13,880 bases of DNA from Phyllobacteriaceae bacterium (GTDB taxonomy: Bacteria > Pseudomonadota > Alphaproteobacteria > Rhizobiales > Rhizobiaceae): NCBI GenBank assembly GCA_024645155.1, contig JAHEGF010000068.1, positions 1 through 13,880 of the forward strand, written 5' to 3'. Positions within the stretch are counted from its first letter, which is position 1, and each line of letters opens with the position of its first letter. Below are positions 1 through 6,507 of the stretch, in pieces. Made by a program: the position numbers and the translations under genes. The notes below the pieces were generated by a model. That model saw nothing but the letters and a program-made list of their open reading frames with translations, did not search any database and was not told the DNA's origin.

Positions 1-527
1 GCTCCGACTCCGTAGGAAATCGCAGCGGTCAGGATGGCAAGCTGACGTATTCCGTCACCGTCAATATTGCGCAACACAGACGGCCCGGTCAGCACGACAA
101 GACCGGCAAAGCCGACCATCACGCCGACGAGCTTGCGCACAGTCAGTTTTTCATTGTCGGAAAAGAAATGTGCCAGGATCAGAGTCGCCATCGGCATGAT
201 TCCCATCAGGATTGCAGTCAGTCCAGCATCGACCTCCTGCTCACCCCACGAAATCAGCGTAAACGGCAGGGCATTTCCGAAAAACCCGATAAGCACGATT
301 ACCGTGAGGCCCGTGGCACCCGCGCCAAGCCGTTCGCCCATCGCCCTGGAAACCGTAAACAGAAACGCTGCACCGATTGCCAGCCGCAGAACCGTCATTG
401 TCAAAGGCGGGAAGTCGATCAGCGCGAACTTGATCAGCATGAACGACCCGCCCCAGATTGCAGCCAGCGTGCATAGCAGGGCATAATCGGTGGCATCAGG
501 GCGGGACGGTTGTGTCGCAAAGGTCAC
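1..527 (-). CDS. EamA/DMT-superfamily permease, 3' end outside window
   Basis: Inner-membrane permease of the drug/metabolite transporter superfamily (EamA domain); the substrate cannot be told from sequence. About 175 residues are visible, out of roughly 290-300 usual for the family, because the gene runs off the left edge. The first EamA repeat is recognisable: an opening helix with the AIWGGSFMLIK motif, then FPPLTMTVLRLAIGA, a helix containing FFGNALPFTLISWG, and ILMGIMPMATLILAHFF. The start is taken as GTG at 527-525, the only start codon between the ilvB stop and the first conserved helix. GGGAG lies about 12 bases upstream, inside the ilvB 3' end. Only 3 bases separate the ilvB stop from this GTG, so the gene is probably cotranscribed and translationally coupled with ilvB. 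Export of an amino acid or related metabolite is possible but is inference only. Family confident, start fairly confident. Confidence 0.88.
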   Translation of the reverse strand, partial: MTFATQPSRPDATDYALLCTLAAIWGGSFMLIKFALIDFPPLTMTVLRLAIGAAFLFTVSRAMGERLGAGATGLTVIVLIGFFGNALPFTLISWGEQEVDAGLTAILMGIMPMATLILAHFFSDNEKLTVRKLVGVMVGFAGLVVLTGPSVLRNIDGDGIRQLAILTAAISYGVG

Positions 528-530
528 TTT

Positions 531-2318
531 CTAGACAAGCTCCCGGCCCTTGGCATCAATTGCGTTGGCAACAGCCTCATCGGTCGCTTCGTCGGGAAGC
601 AGCATTTCGTTGTGTGCCTTGCCCGACGGGATCATCGGGAAGCAATTGGCAAGATTGGCCACTTCGCAATCCAGAATCACCGGCTTTTTCACCTCGATCA
701 TTTCCGCAATCGCGTCATCGAGCTTGCCTGGCTTGGTACAGCGGATCCCATGCCCACCGTAGGCTTCGGCAAGTTTGACAAAATCCGGCATCGCTTCACT
801 GTAGGAATGCGACAGTCGGTTACCGTGCAGCAATTGCTGCCATTGCCGAACCATGCCCATATAGTGGTTGTTCAGGATGAATATCTTTATCGGCGCGTTG
901 TGCTGAACCGCCGCCGACATTTCCTGGATTGTCATCTGGACCGAGGCGTCACCGGCAATATCGATAACCAGCGCATCGGGATGTGCGATCTGAACCCCGA
1001 GCGCGGCCGGCAATCCGTAACCCATCGTCCCCAGCCCGCCCGATGTCATCCACCGGTTTGGCTGTTCGAACCCGTAATATTGCGCAGCCCACATCTGATG
1101 CTGGCCGACTTCGGTCGTGATATAGGTGTCACGATCCTTGGTCGCCTCGTAAAGCCGCTGGATGGCGTATTGCGGCATGATGACGTCCTTGTTGGGTTTG
1201 TATGCCAGCGAATTGCGCGCCTTCCATTTGCTGATCTGTTCCCACCACGGTTCGAGCCTGGATTTTTCCGCTTTTGCCGATGCCCGCCATAAACGCACCA
1301 TGTCCTCGAGAACCCGGCCGACATCGCCGATAACCGGCAGGTCGACATGAACATTCTTGTTGATCGAGGAGGGATCGATATCGATGTGTATTTTTTTCGA
1401 CTTCGGCGAAAATGCATCCGTGCGCCCGGTAATGCGGTCGTCAAAGCGCGCTCCGATGCACACCATGACGTCGCAATCATGCATCGCCATGTTGGCTTCA
1501 AAGGTTCCGTGCATGCCGAGCATGCCGATCCAGTTTTTACCCGATGCCGGATAGGCACCAAGCCCCATCAGGGTGGAAGTGACCGGAAAACCCGACAATT
1601 CCGCCAGTTCGCGCAACAGGTGGCTCGCTTCCGGCCCCGAATTGACGACGCCGCCACCGGAATAAATAACGGGCCGTTTTGCCTTGGTCATCATCTCCAC
1701 GGCTTGACGGATCGCGTCCAGATCGCCTTGCATTTGCGGCTGGTAGCTGAGCCGCGGCGCTTCGAGCGGGGGCGTGTAGGTACCGCGTGCAAACTGTATG
1801 TCCTTGGGGATATCGACAACGACCGGGCCGGGCCGGCCCGTTGTTGCCACATGAAAGGCCTCGTGAATGATGCGCGACAGGCTGTTGACGTCTTTGACAA
1901 GCCAGTTGTGCTTTGTGCAGGGCCGGGTGATCCCCACCGTATCGCACTCCTGGAACCCGTCGGAACCGATCAGGCTGGTCGGGACCTGCCCCGTTATGCA
2001 GACCAGCGGAATGGAATCCATCAGTGCGTCCTGTAATGCGGTGACGGCGTTTGTCGCGCCCGGCCCGGAAGTGACCAGCATGACGCCCGCTTTTCCGGTC
2101 GAGCGCGCATACCCTTCCGCGGCATGTCCGGCACCCTGCTCATGGCGAACCAGTATATGTTCCACATCTTCCTGCTGGAAAAGCTCGTCATAGATGGGGA
2201 GTACGGCGCCACCGGGATATCCGAAGACGTGGCGGACGGACTGGTCCCTCAACGCCTGGATTACCATTTCCGCGCCAGTCATTTCCTGCTTGCCTTGATC
2301 ATGTTTCGATTTCGTCAT
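531..2318 (-). CDS. ilvB: Acetolactate synthase (acetohydroxyacid synthase) large subunit
   Basis: Condenses two pyruvates to 2-acetolactate, or pyruvate with 2-oxobutyrate to 2-aceto-2-hydroxybutyrate: the first common step of valine, leucine and isoleucine synthesis, cytoplasmic, using ThDP, Mg2+ and FAD. The 595 residues are full length. The N-terminal ThDP Pyr domain has VFGYPGGAVLPIYD (31-44) and the catalytic Glu60 in RHEQGAGHAAEGYAR. The central FAD-region domain includes IGARFDDRITGR (288-299). The C-terminal PP domain has GDA (456-458) through NN (483-484), the metal/diphosphate site, followed by HYMGMVRQWQ. The ATG at 2318-2316 precedes the conserved TGAEMVIQAL and has a weak GGAAG about 14 bases upstream. 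It is preceded by a leader peptide and terminator, implying attenuation. The usual partner ilvN/ilvH (regulatory small subunit) does not follow; an EamA permease does. The symbol ilvI would be equally acceptable, since alphaproteobacteria use both names. Confidence 0.97.
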   Translation of the reverse strand: MTKSKHDQGKQEMTGAEMVIQALRDQSVRHVFGYPGGAVLPIYDELFQQEDVEHILVRHEQGAGHAAEGYARSTGKAGVMLVTSGPGATNAVTALQDALMDSIPLVCITGQVPTSLIGSDGFQECDTVGITRPCTKHNWLVKDVNSLSRIIHEAFHVATTGRPGPVVVDIPKDIQFARGTYTPPLEAPRLSYQPQMQGDLDAIRQAVEMMTKAKRPVIYSGGGVVNSGPEASHLLRELAELSGFPVTSTLMGLGAYPASGKNWIGMLGMHGTFEANMAMHDCDVMVCIGARFDDRITGRTDAFSPKSKKIHIDIDPSSINKNVHVDLPVIGDVGRVLEDMVRLWRASAKAEKSRLEPWWEQISKWKARNSLAYKPNKDVIMPQYAIQRLYEATKDRDTYITTEVGQHQMWAAQYYGFEQPNRWMTSGGLGTMGYGLPAALGVQIAHPDALVIDIAGDASVQMTIQEMSAAVQHNAPIKIFILNNHYMGMVRQWQQLLHGNRLSHSYSEAMPDFVKLAEAYGGHGIRCTKPGKLDDAIAEMIEVKKPVILDCEVANLANCFPMIPSGKAHNEMLLPDEATDEAVANAIDAKGRELV

Positions 2319-2379
2319 CAGTCCCGGTCCACTTCCGAATTCATCCTGGGTATTTGTCGTTTAGTCCCGTTTGCACCAA

Positions 2380-2403
2380 TAAAAAAGGCTCCTTTCGGAG
2401 CCT
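2380..2403 (-). terminator. Intrinsic terminator / attenuator ahead of ilvB
   Basis: Read on the minus strand, a perfect 7-bp stem AGGCTCC/GGAGCCT (2403-2397 and 2392-2386) closes a GAAA tetraloop and is followed directly by six T (2386-2381 region). It lies between the leader peptide stop (2435) and the ilvB start (2318), so it would stop transcription before ilvB unless relieved. The tract is T-rich only in the minus direction, so it cannot serve the plus-strand gene. The position is that expected of an amino-acid attenuator. Confidence 0.85.
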
Positions 2404-2409
2404 GTCATT

Positions 2410-2456
2410 GCGCATGGGTGCTTTCGCCAGACGGTTACACCGCCTTGCCCATGCGC
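2410..2456 (-). promoter_or_regulatory. Leader hairpin (1:2 stem) of the ilvB attenuator
   Basis: A perfect 9-bp inverted repeat, GCGCATGGG at 2456-2448 and CCCATGCGC at 2418-2410, encloses a 29-base loop. The 5' arm lies inside the leader peptide reading frame, starting 6 bases after the second Val codon, so a ribosome stalled on the Leu-Ile-Val-Val codons would cover it. The 3' arm lies between the peptide stop and the terminator. By analogy with amino-acid attenuators this is the early pause/protector stem. I could not identify a clear competing antiterminator pairing by eye. Confidence 0.65.
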
Positions 2457-2488
2457 ATTCCCACCACGATTAGACCAAATGCCTTCAT
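2435..2488 (-). CDS. Leader peptide of the ilvB attenuator (17 codons)
   Basis: A short ORF reads MKAFGLIVVGMRMGKAV then TAA, with the four consecutive branched-chain codons CTA ATC GTG GTG at 2473-2462. It lies 116 bases upstream of ilvB, on the same strand, followed by an inverted repeat and an intrinsic terminator: the classic layout of a leader-peptide attenuator. Expected role, by analogy: when charged tRNA-Leu, -Ile or -Val is scarce, the ribosome stalls here and the terminator is prevented from forming, so ilvB is transcribed; when supply is ample, termination is favoured. There is no recognisable ribosome binding site before the ATG (the preceding bases are GCGTTCCGGAC). The best promoter match places the transcription start on the A of ATG, so the mRNA may be leaderless. 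Confidence 0.82.
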   Translation of the reverse strand: MKAFGLIVVGMRMGKAV

Positions 2489-2524
2489 GTCCGGAACGCT
2501 ATCGGCATTAATTTTTTTCGTCAA
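2489..2524 (-). promoter_or_regulatory. Predicted promoter of the ilv leader-ilvB unit
   Basis: On the minus strand, TTGACG (2524-2519) matches a -35 box at 5 of 6 positions. It is followed after exactly 17 bases by TAGCGT (2501-2496), a -10-like element matching TATAAT at 3 of 6. The spacer is A/T-rich at its 5' end (seven A in a row). Seven bases downstream of the -10 lies the A of the leader peptide ATG (2488), which puts the expected transcription start on or next to that base. The -35 is strong and the -10 weak. Confidence 0.55.
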
Positions 2525-2535
2525 CAGGCAATATA

Positions 2536-2585
2536 GCGGGCGCGCCACACCTGGCGAAATCGCGGGCGCGCCACACCTTGCGAAA
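2536..2585. repeat. Two tandem 24-bp direct repeats (26-bp period)
   Basis: The unit GCGGGCGCGCCACACCTGGC plus GAAA at 2536-2559 recurs at 2562-2585 with a single mismatch (CTGGCG versus CTTGCG) after a 2-base TC spacer. Each unit carries the 8-bp palindrome GGCGCGCC and ends in GAAA. The pair lies between the ilv promoter (about 12 bp away) and the plus-strand ATPase gene start (about 60 bp away), so it could be a regulator binding site for either direction. The 26-bp period is about 2.5 helical turns. No known operator was recognised. Confidence 0.8.
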
Positions 2586-2647
2586 AACCGCCGGTAACTA
2601 TCCTTTTATATATCACGTTAACTTTTTTCACCTAAGGATTGGTGCAA

Positions 2648-4585
2648 GTGGCTAATCCGCGTTTCCCGGGAAACGGAGGGGATAAATTGGGTCAGACATC
2701 ATTACGTACAGTGGCGGAAGCCGAGCAGGACCGCCGCAAATTCGGCGGCGACGACCTCAACAGGAAAATGGGCCGCGTCGTATCGTGCAACGGTTCGCGC
2801 GCTACGGTTTCGGCCAATGCCGATCGCGGTGACACGTCAACAAGTGAATTGTGGACCGTCGGCAAGCTGGTCACCATTTCAATGGGTGAGGGTCGCGTTG
2901 TGGCTCTTGTTTACAGTGTTCATGCACCTTCAAATATCTGGTCTGATGAAGTCGACAATCAGGTCCTGATCGAAGTCGAGTTGCTCGGCGAGATCAGAAA
3001 CAATGCCAATGGGCAACCGGAATTTTCCGCCGGTATTACCGATTATCCCTACATCGGCGCCCTCGTTCATCGTATCCGCTCGGCGGATCTCGCGGCCATT
3101 TACGCCCACAAGGGCGAAGAATGTGTCAAGATAGGCACACTGGCTCAGGACAGCAATATTGATGCTTCGGTTTCGATCGACAAGCTTCTGCACCGCCATT
3201 TTGCGGTGGTCGGAACGACCGGTGTCGGCAAGTCGACTGCCGTTGCGCTTTTGTTGCAAAAGGCAATCGAGGCGCGTAGCGATCTGAGAATACTCATTCT
3301 CGATCCGCACAACGAATTCGCAACTGCCTTTGATGAAAGGGCGCAGGTCATAGAAACCGATACGCTTGACCTGCCGTTCTGGCTTTTCCGGCTCGAGGAA
3401 CTGGCAGAGGTGTTGTTTCGCGGCCGCACCGGCATCCATGAGGAAGTTGATATTCTCCGGGACCTCATTCCCGAGGCCAAACGTGCGTTTCGCGGCGCCG
3501 TTGAAGGTGTTCCGACAGCCCGGATAAGTGATAAGAAATCCGCAATTACCGCCGATACGCCGGTACCCTACCGCATAGCGGACCTGGTAGCTCTGCTTGA
3601 CGGGCGCATCGGCCAGCTGGACGGCCGCGACGAGAAACCATACCTGCGGTCCCTGAAAACACGCATCATGGCGGCGCTGAATGATCCACGCTACCATTTC
3701 ATGTTCTCATCGAACACGATCCAGGACAACATCCTGGAAACCATCGGATTGATCTTCCGCATTCCCGACCATGGCAAACCGATTTCGGTATTCCAGCTGG
3801 CAGGCATTCCGTCGGAAGTCGTCAACTCGGTCGCCTCGGTTCTGTGCCGCATGGCCTTTGACATCGCATTGTGGGGCGGCGGCAACGTAAATATTCTCGT
3901 GGTCTGCGAAGAGGCTCACCGATATGTGCCCGCCGACGAGAAGGCTGGTTTTTACCCGACCCGTCAGGCAATTGCCCGTATCGCAAAGGAAGGCCGCAAA
4001 TACGGCGTTTCGCTTGGCGTGATCACCCAAAGGCCCGGCGAACTCGATCCAACCATCCTGTCGCAATGTTCGACAGTATTTGCCATGCGCCTGTCCAACG
4101 AGCATGACCAGGAAATCATCAAATCTGCGATCCCGGACTCTTCAGTATCGACAACCGGTTTTCTGTCATCGATCGGAAACCGCGAAGCCATAGCATTTGG
4201 CGACGCGGTAGCTGTTCCGATGCGCATGAAGTTTTCATCCGTCGACGTACCGCAACTTCCGAAAACAAAGAATCCTGACGCCGTTGATGGCGACACATCG
4301 GGCGCCGCAGTTGATATCAAACGGATCGTGCAGCGTATGCGCCAGATCGGGGAAGACGCCGGTGTTCAACCGGAAACAATGGCTTCAGGCGCCGAGGAGA
4401 ATGGACAACAGCCATTGTCAGGAGACGAGCAGGATACCGAGTTTGTGTTCCACGGTGTTCGCAAGCCTCAGGTCATTACCGAGGAAGCTCGGCTGGAGGC
4501 ACTGCGCCGGCACGAGCAAAGGCTTGCTGCCAAGCCGCTTTATGAACAAGGCAACCGCCCGCAGACCTTCAAGCAGCCGGTCTGA
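2648..4585 (+). CDS. HerA/VirB4-type P-loop ATPase (DUF87 family)
   Basis: A 645-residue ATPase of the HerA-FtsK superfamily, a hexameric DNA-translocase-like fold. Residues about 40-180 resemble the small N-terminal beta-barrel (HAS-barrel). Walker A is GTTGVGKS (189-196), followed by LDPHNEF (218-224). Walker B is NILVVCEEAHRYVP (415-428) with the EEAH variant. A sensor-like TQRPGELDP (460-468) and SSIGNREAIAFGDAV close the core. The last ~110 residues are polar and probably disordered. Start choice: AAGGA at 2634-2638 sits 9 bases before GTG 2648; the in-frame TTG at 2639 and GTG at 2642 are too close to it. No NurA nuclease, SIR2 or other usual HerA partner is adjacent, so whether it acts in DNA repair, defence or conjugation-like transfer is unknown. 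It is convergent with the diguanylate cyclase gene. Domain assignment is firm; cellular role is not recognised. Confidence 0.88.
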   Translation: MANPRFPGNGGDKLGQTSLRTVAEAEQDRRKFGGDDLNRKMGRVVSCNGSRATVSANADRGDTSTSELWTVGKLVTISMGEGRVVALVYSVHAPSNIWSDEVDNQVLIEVELLGEIRNNANGQPEFSAGITDYPYIGALVHRIRSADLAAIYAHKGEECVKIGTLAQDSNIDASVSIDKLLHRHFAVVGTTGVGKSTAVALLLQKAIEARSDLRILILDPHNEFATAFDERAQVIETDTLDLPFWLFRLEELAEVLFRGRTGIHEEVDILRDLIPEAKRAFRGAVEGVPTARISDKKSAITADTPVPYRIADLVALLDGRIGQLDGRDEKPYLRSLKTRIMAALNDPRYHFMFSSNTIQDNILETIGLIFRIPDHGKPISVFQLAGIPSEVVNSVASVLCRMAFDIALWGGGNVNILVVCEEAHRYVPADEKAGFYPTRQAIARIAKEGRKYGVSLGVITQRPGELDPTILSQCSTVFAMRLSNEHDQEIIKSAIPDSSVSTTGFLSSIGNREAIAFGDAVAVPMRMKFSSVDVPQLPKTKNPDAVDGDTSGAAVDIKRIVQRMRQIGEDAGVQPETMASGAEENGQQPLSGDEQDTEFVFHGVRKPQVITEEARLEALRRHEQRLAAKPLYEQGNRPQTFKQPV

Positions 4586-4670
4586 GATCAGGACCGCGCT
4601 AACACCCGCAATTCTTCGCGCTGCCGGTCTCGGGATTATTTTTCAAGCTGTGTAAAGTGACGTGGATTGA

Positions 4671-5462
4671 TCAGGCGCAGACCCGATTGCGGCCTTGGCG
4701 CTTGGCAGAGTAGAGCATCTTGTCCGCCCGGCGATAAAGGTCATCGGCGGATTCGCGCTTGTCCCAGACAGCCAAACCGACGCTTGCCGTTACGCGCAAG
4801 CGCACATTGCCGGTTTCGATGACCATCTGCGCAATGGCCTGGCGAATGCGTTCCGCAAGTTTTTGAAGCAGGGCGACATCCAGGTTGGGAGCAACGATCG
4901 CGAACTCTTCGCCACCGACACGCGCCACAACATCGTGATACCGGGTAAAGTCGCGAAGACAGTTGGCAAGCTGCCGTAACACTTCATCACCAACATCATG
5001 GCCATGGGTATCGTTGATTTGCTTGAAATGATCGAGATCGAGGATCATCAGCCCGACCGGTTTGTCGATGCGCTGGAATTCGGTGAGATATTCCTGAAGG
5101 GCGTCATCGAAATAGCGCCGGTTCTGCATCCCGGTCAAACTGTCGGTTAGCGCGGCATGTTCGAGCGTCTCGGACCGGGCAGACAGCGACTCGGTCATTT
5201 TGCGCAGCTTGCCCTCCTCGGTCGCCTGCCCGCGAATGAGGGGAAAGATGAAAAATATCCCGAATACGATCGCAACAGCAAGAAGACCGCCGGACAAGTA
5301 GAGTGCAAATCTCAACTGGCGGACCAGCGGCAGGAATTTCGGCTGGATCTCGGTTTCCAGGGCCGGGCTGAGCGAACCGTAAACATAAAACAACGCACCA
5401 CCCGCGGCCAGGATGATCGCGATGAACACAAAAAAAGCCAGCTCGGACTTGTGGAAACGCAT
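4671..5462 (-). CDS. Membrane-anchored GGDEF diguanylate cyclase
   Basis: Predicted to make cyclic di-GMP from two GTP at the inner membrane. The 263 residues carry two hydrophobic helices (about 9-29 and 52-76), leaving a short periplasmic loop of some 20 residues with no recognised sensor domain. A short linker coil leads into a complete GGDEF domain (about 101-263): LTDSLTGMQNRRYFDD, the metal-binding LDLDHFKQIND (141-151), the active-site GGEEF (183-187), and SVGLA near the C terminus. RYHD (174-177) stands exactly five residues before GGEEF, the usual position of the RxxD inhibitory site, so product inhibition is expected. No EAL or HD-GYP domain is attached. The ATG at 5462-5460 has only a weak ribosome site upstream. 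An AT-rich inverted repeat lies about 95-115 bp upstream. Activity is inferred from intact motifs. Confidence 0.93.
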   Translation of the reverse strand: MRFHKSELAFFVFIAIILAAGGALFYVYGSLSPALETEIQPKFLPLVRQLRFALYLSGGLLAVAIVFGIFFIFPLIRGQATEEGKLRKMTESLSARSETLEHAALTDSLTGMQNRRYFDDALQEYLTEFQRIDKPVGLMILDLDHFKQINDTHGHDVGDEVLRQLANCLRDFTRYHDVVARVGGEEFAIVAPNLDVALLQKLAERIRQAIAQMVIETGNVRLRVTASVGLAVWDKRESADDLYRRADKMLYSAKRQGRNRVCA

Positions 5463-5555
5463 GAATCGCCCGGTTCGTCTATTTCTTTGCCAACTTGTAG
5501 ACCAACAGAATTACGTAGAGGTTAAGGCTGCAATTGCATTCAGATATGTTGGTTC

Positions 5556-5576
5556 AATATTCTGTTACTGAATATT
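5556..5576. repeat. AT-rich inverted repeat upstream of the GGDEF gene
   Basis: A perfect 7-bp inverted repeat, AATATTC (5556-5562) and GAATATT (5570-5576), with a 7-base centre TGTTACT. A further partial copy, GGAATATAA, follows at about 5579-5587. It lies between the miaA stop codon (5607) and the GGDEF gene start (5462), in a locally A/T-rich stretch. The symmetry and size suit an operator for a dimeric regulator; no T tract follows on either strand, so a terminator is unlikely. Function unknown. Confidence 0.5.
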
Positions 5577-5606
5577 ACGGAATATAACTCCCGGTTGCGC
5601 TGCCAG

Positions 5607-6485
5607 CTACCGGCGCTGCCAGCTCGGATCGAGCTGGTTGCGGAACCACGTCCGTTGTCTTTTTGCATATTGGCGGGTTGCAGCTTTCGCCATTTCCAGC
5701 GCCTCCTCCATTGCAATTTCTCCCTTGAGATAGGAACCCAGTTCGCGTACCCCGATGGCCTTCAAGGCGGGCAAGGTCGGGTCCAGTTTCAGTGCGAGCA
5801 ATTGCTCGACCTCCTGCAAGGCGCCGGCGCCAATCATGGTGTCAAAACGCAAGTCAATACGCAGCGCCAGTTTATCGCGGTCCGGCATGATCAGGATTTT
5901 GCGCGCACTCAAATTGTCAATCAGCGGCCGGCCTGGCAATTCCTGCCAGTAGGACAACGGCTTGCCGCTGGCTTCGCAGACCTCCAGCGCGCGTACAATG
6001 CGTTGCCCGTCTGCAGGGTTGAGCGTCTCCGCCGATACCGGATCAACACGCCACAACAAGCGGTGCAACTTGTTGGAACCTTCCTCCGCAAGACGGTAGC
6101 GCCAACGCTCGCGAACACTATCGGGTATGTCTGGCATGTCGGAAATTCCGCCGGCAAGTGCCCTGAAATAGAGCCCTGTACCGCCGGTAAATATCATCCG
6201 CCGGCCGCCGGCATTTGACGCGACCAGCTTTTCGACATCGGCAAGCCATGCAGCAACCGAATAGGATGACGCGGGATGGACGTGGCCATAAAGCCGGTGC
6301 GGAACTCGCCGCATTTCATCATTGCCCGGCCGCGCGGTGATAACCCGCAGCAAATCATATACCTGCATGGAATCGGCATTGACGATCATCGCGCCGGTCT
6401 CTTCTGCAAGCTCCAGCGCAAGTGCCGACTTGCCGCTGGCCGTCGGCCCGGCTATCAGGATCGAATTCTTGGCAACCGTCATCAT
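5607..6485 (-). CDS. miaA: tRNA dimethylallyltransferase
   Basis: Transfers the dimethylallyl group from DMAPP to N6 of adenosine 37 in tRNAs reading codons that start with U, giving i6A37 (later ms2i6A). The 292 residues are about normal length for the family. The P-loop GPTASGKSALA (13-23) is followed by the DSMQVY signature (38-43), ITARP (49-53), the HRLYGHV segment, and GGTGLYFRAL (101-110). C-terminal RQYAKRQRTWFRNQ is the conserved family end motif. Two adjacent ATGs (6485 and 6482) could each start translation; the first is given. The gene faces serB with only 22 bp between the start codons, so its promoter must overlap the serB 5' end or lie very close. Downstream lies the intergenic stretch of the GGDEF gene. 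Confidence 0.97.
   Translation of the reverse strand: MMTVAKNSILIAGPTASGKSALALELAEETGAMIVNADSMQVYDLLRVITARPGNDEMRRVPHRLYGHVHPASSYSVAAWLADVEKLVASNAGGRRMIFTGGTGLYFRALAGGISDMPDIPDSVRERWRYRLAEEGSNKLHRLLWRVDPVSAETLNPADGQRIVRALEVCEASGKPLSYWQELPGRPLIDNLSARKILIMPDRDKLALRIDLRFDTMIGAGALQEVEQLLALKLDPTLPALKAIGVRELGSYLKGEIAMEEALEMAKAATRQYAKRQRTWFRNQLDPSWQRR
6430..6458 (+). promoter_or_regulatory. Possible serB promoter inside miaA
   Basis: TTGCCG (6430-6435) and TATCAG (6453-6458) are separated by 17 bases and each match the sigma-70 consensus at 4 of 6 positions. They sit about 50 bases before the serB ATG, inside the antisense strand of the miaA 5' end. The 22-bp gap between the genes is too short for a full promoter, so an internal site of this kind is expected. 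Weak match; tentative. Confidence 0.3.
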
Positions 6486-6507
6486 CTCTCCGTTTCAGGT
6501 CCAACCC

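Noticed and set aside
510..1292. A 260-codon open frame on the plus strand, and another at 1347-2036, opposite ilvB
   Set aside because: They lie wholly antisense to the well-supported ilvB, have no ribosome site or recognisable domain, and are rich in Arg/His as expected for shadows of a GC-rich gene.
2575..2640. Promoter for the HerA-type ATPase gene (TATATA at 2607-2612)
   Set aside because: A/T-rich -10-like sequence is present, but no acceptable -35 box lies at 16-18 bases spacing, so it is not listed as a feature.
2930..3697. A 255-codon open frame on the minus strand inside the HerA-type ATPase gene
   Set aside because: The plus-strand frame encodes clear Walker A and B motifs; the antisense frame shows no domain and no start signal.
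2648..4585. The HerA-type ATPase as part of an anti-phage defence system
   Set aside because: No SIR2, NurA, DUF4297 nuclease or other effector gene is adjacent, and flanking genes are core metabolism. The family alone does not justify a defence claim.
4590..4650. Possible terminator after the ATPase gene (GACCGCGC and GCGCTGCCGGTC followed by a TTATTTTT tract)
   Set aside because: Pairing is broken by several unpaired bases and a long loop, and the T tract is offset, so I do not annotate it.
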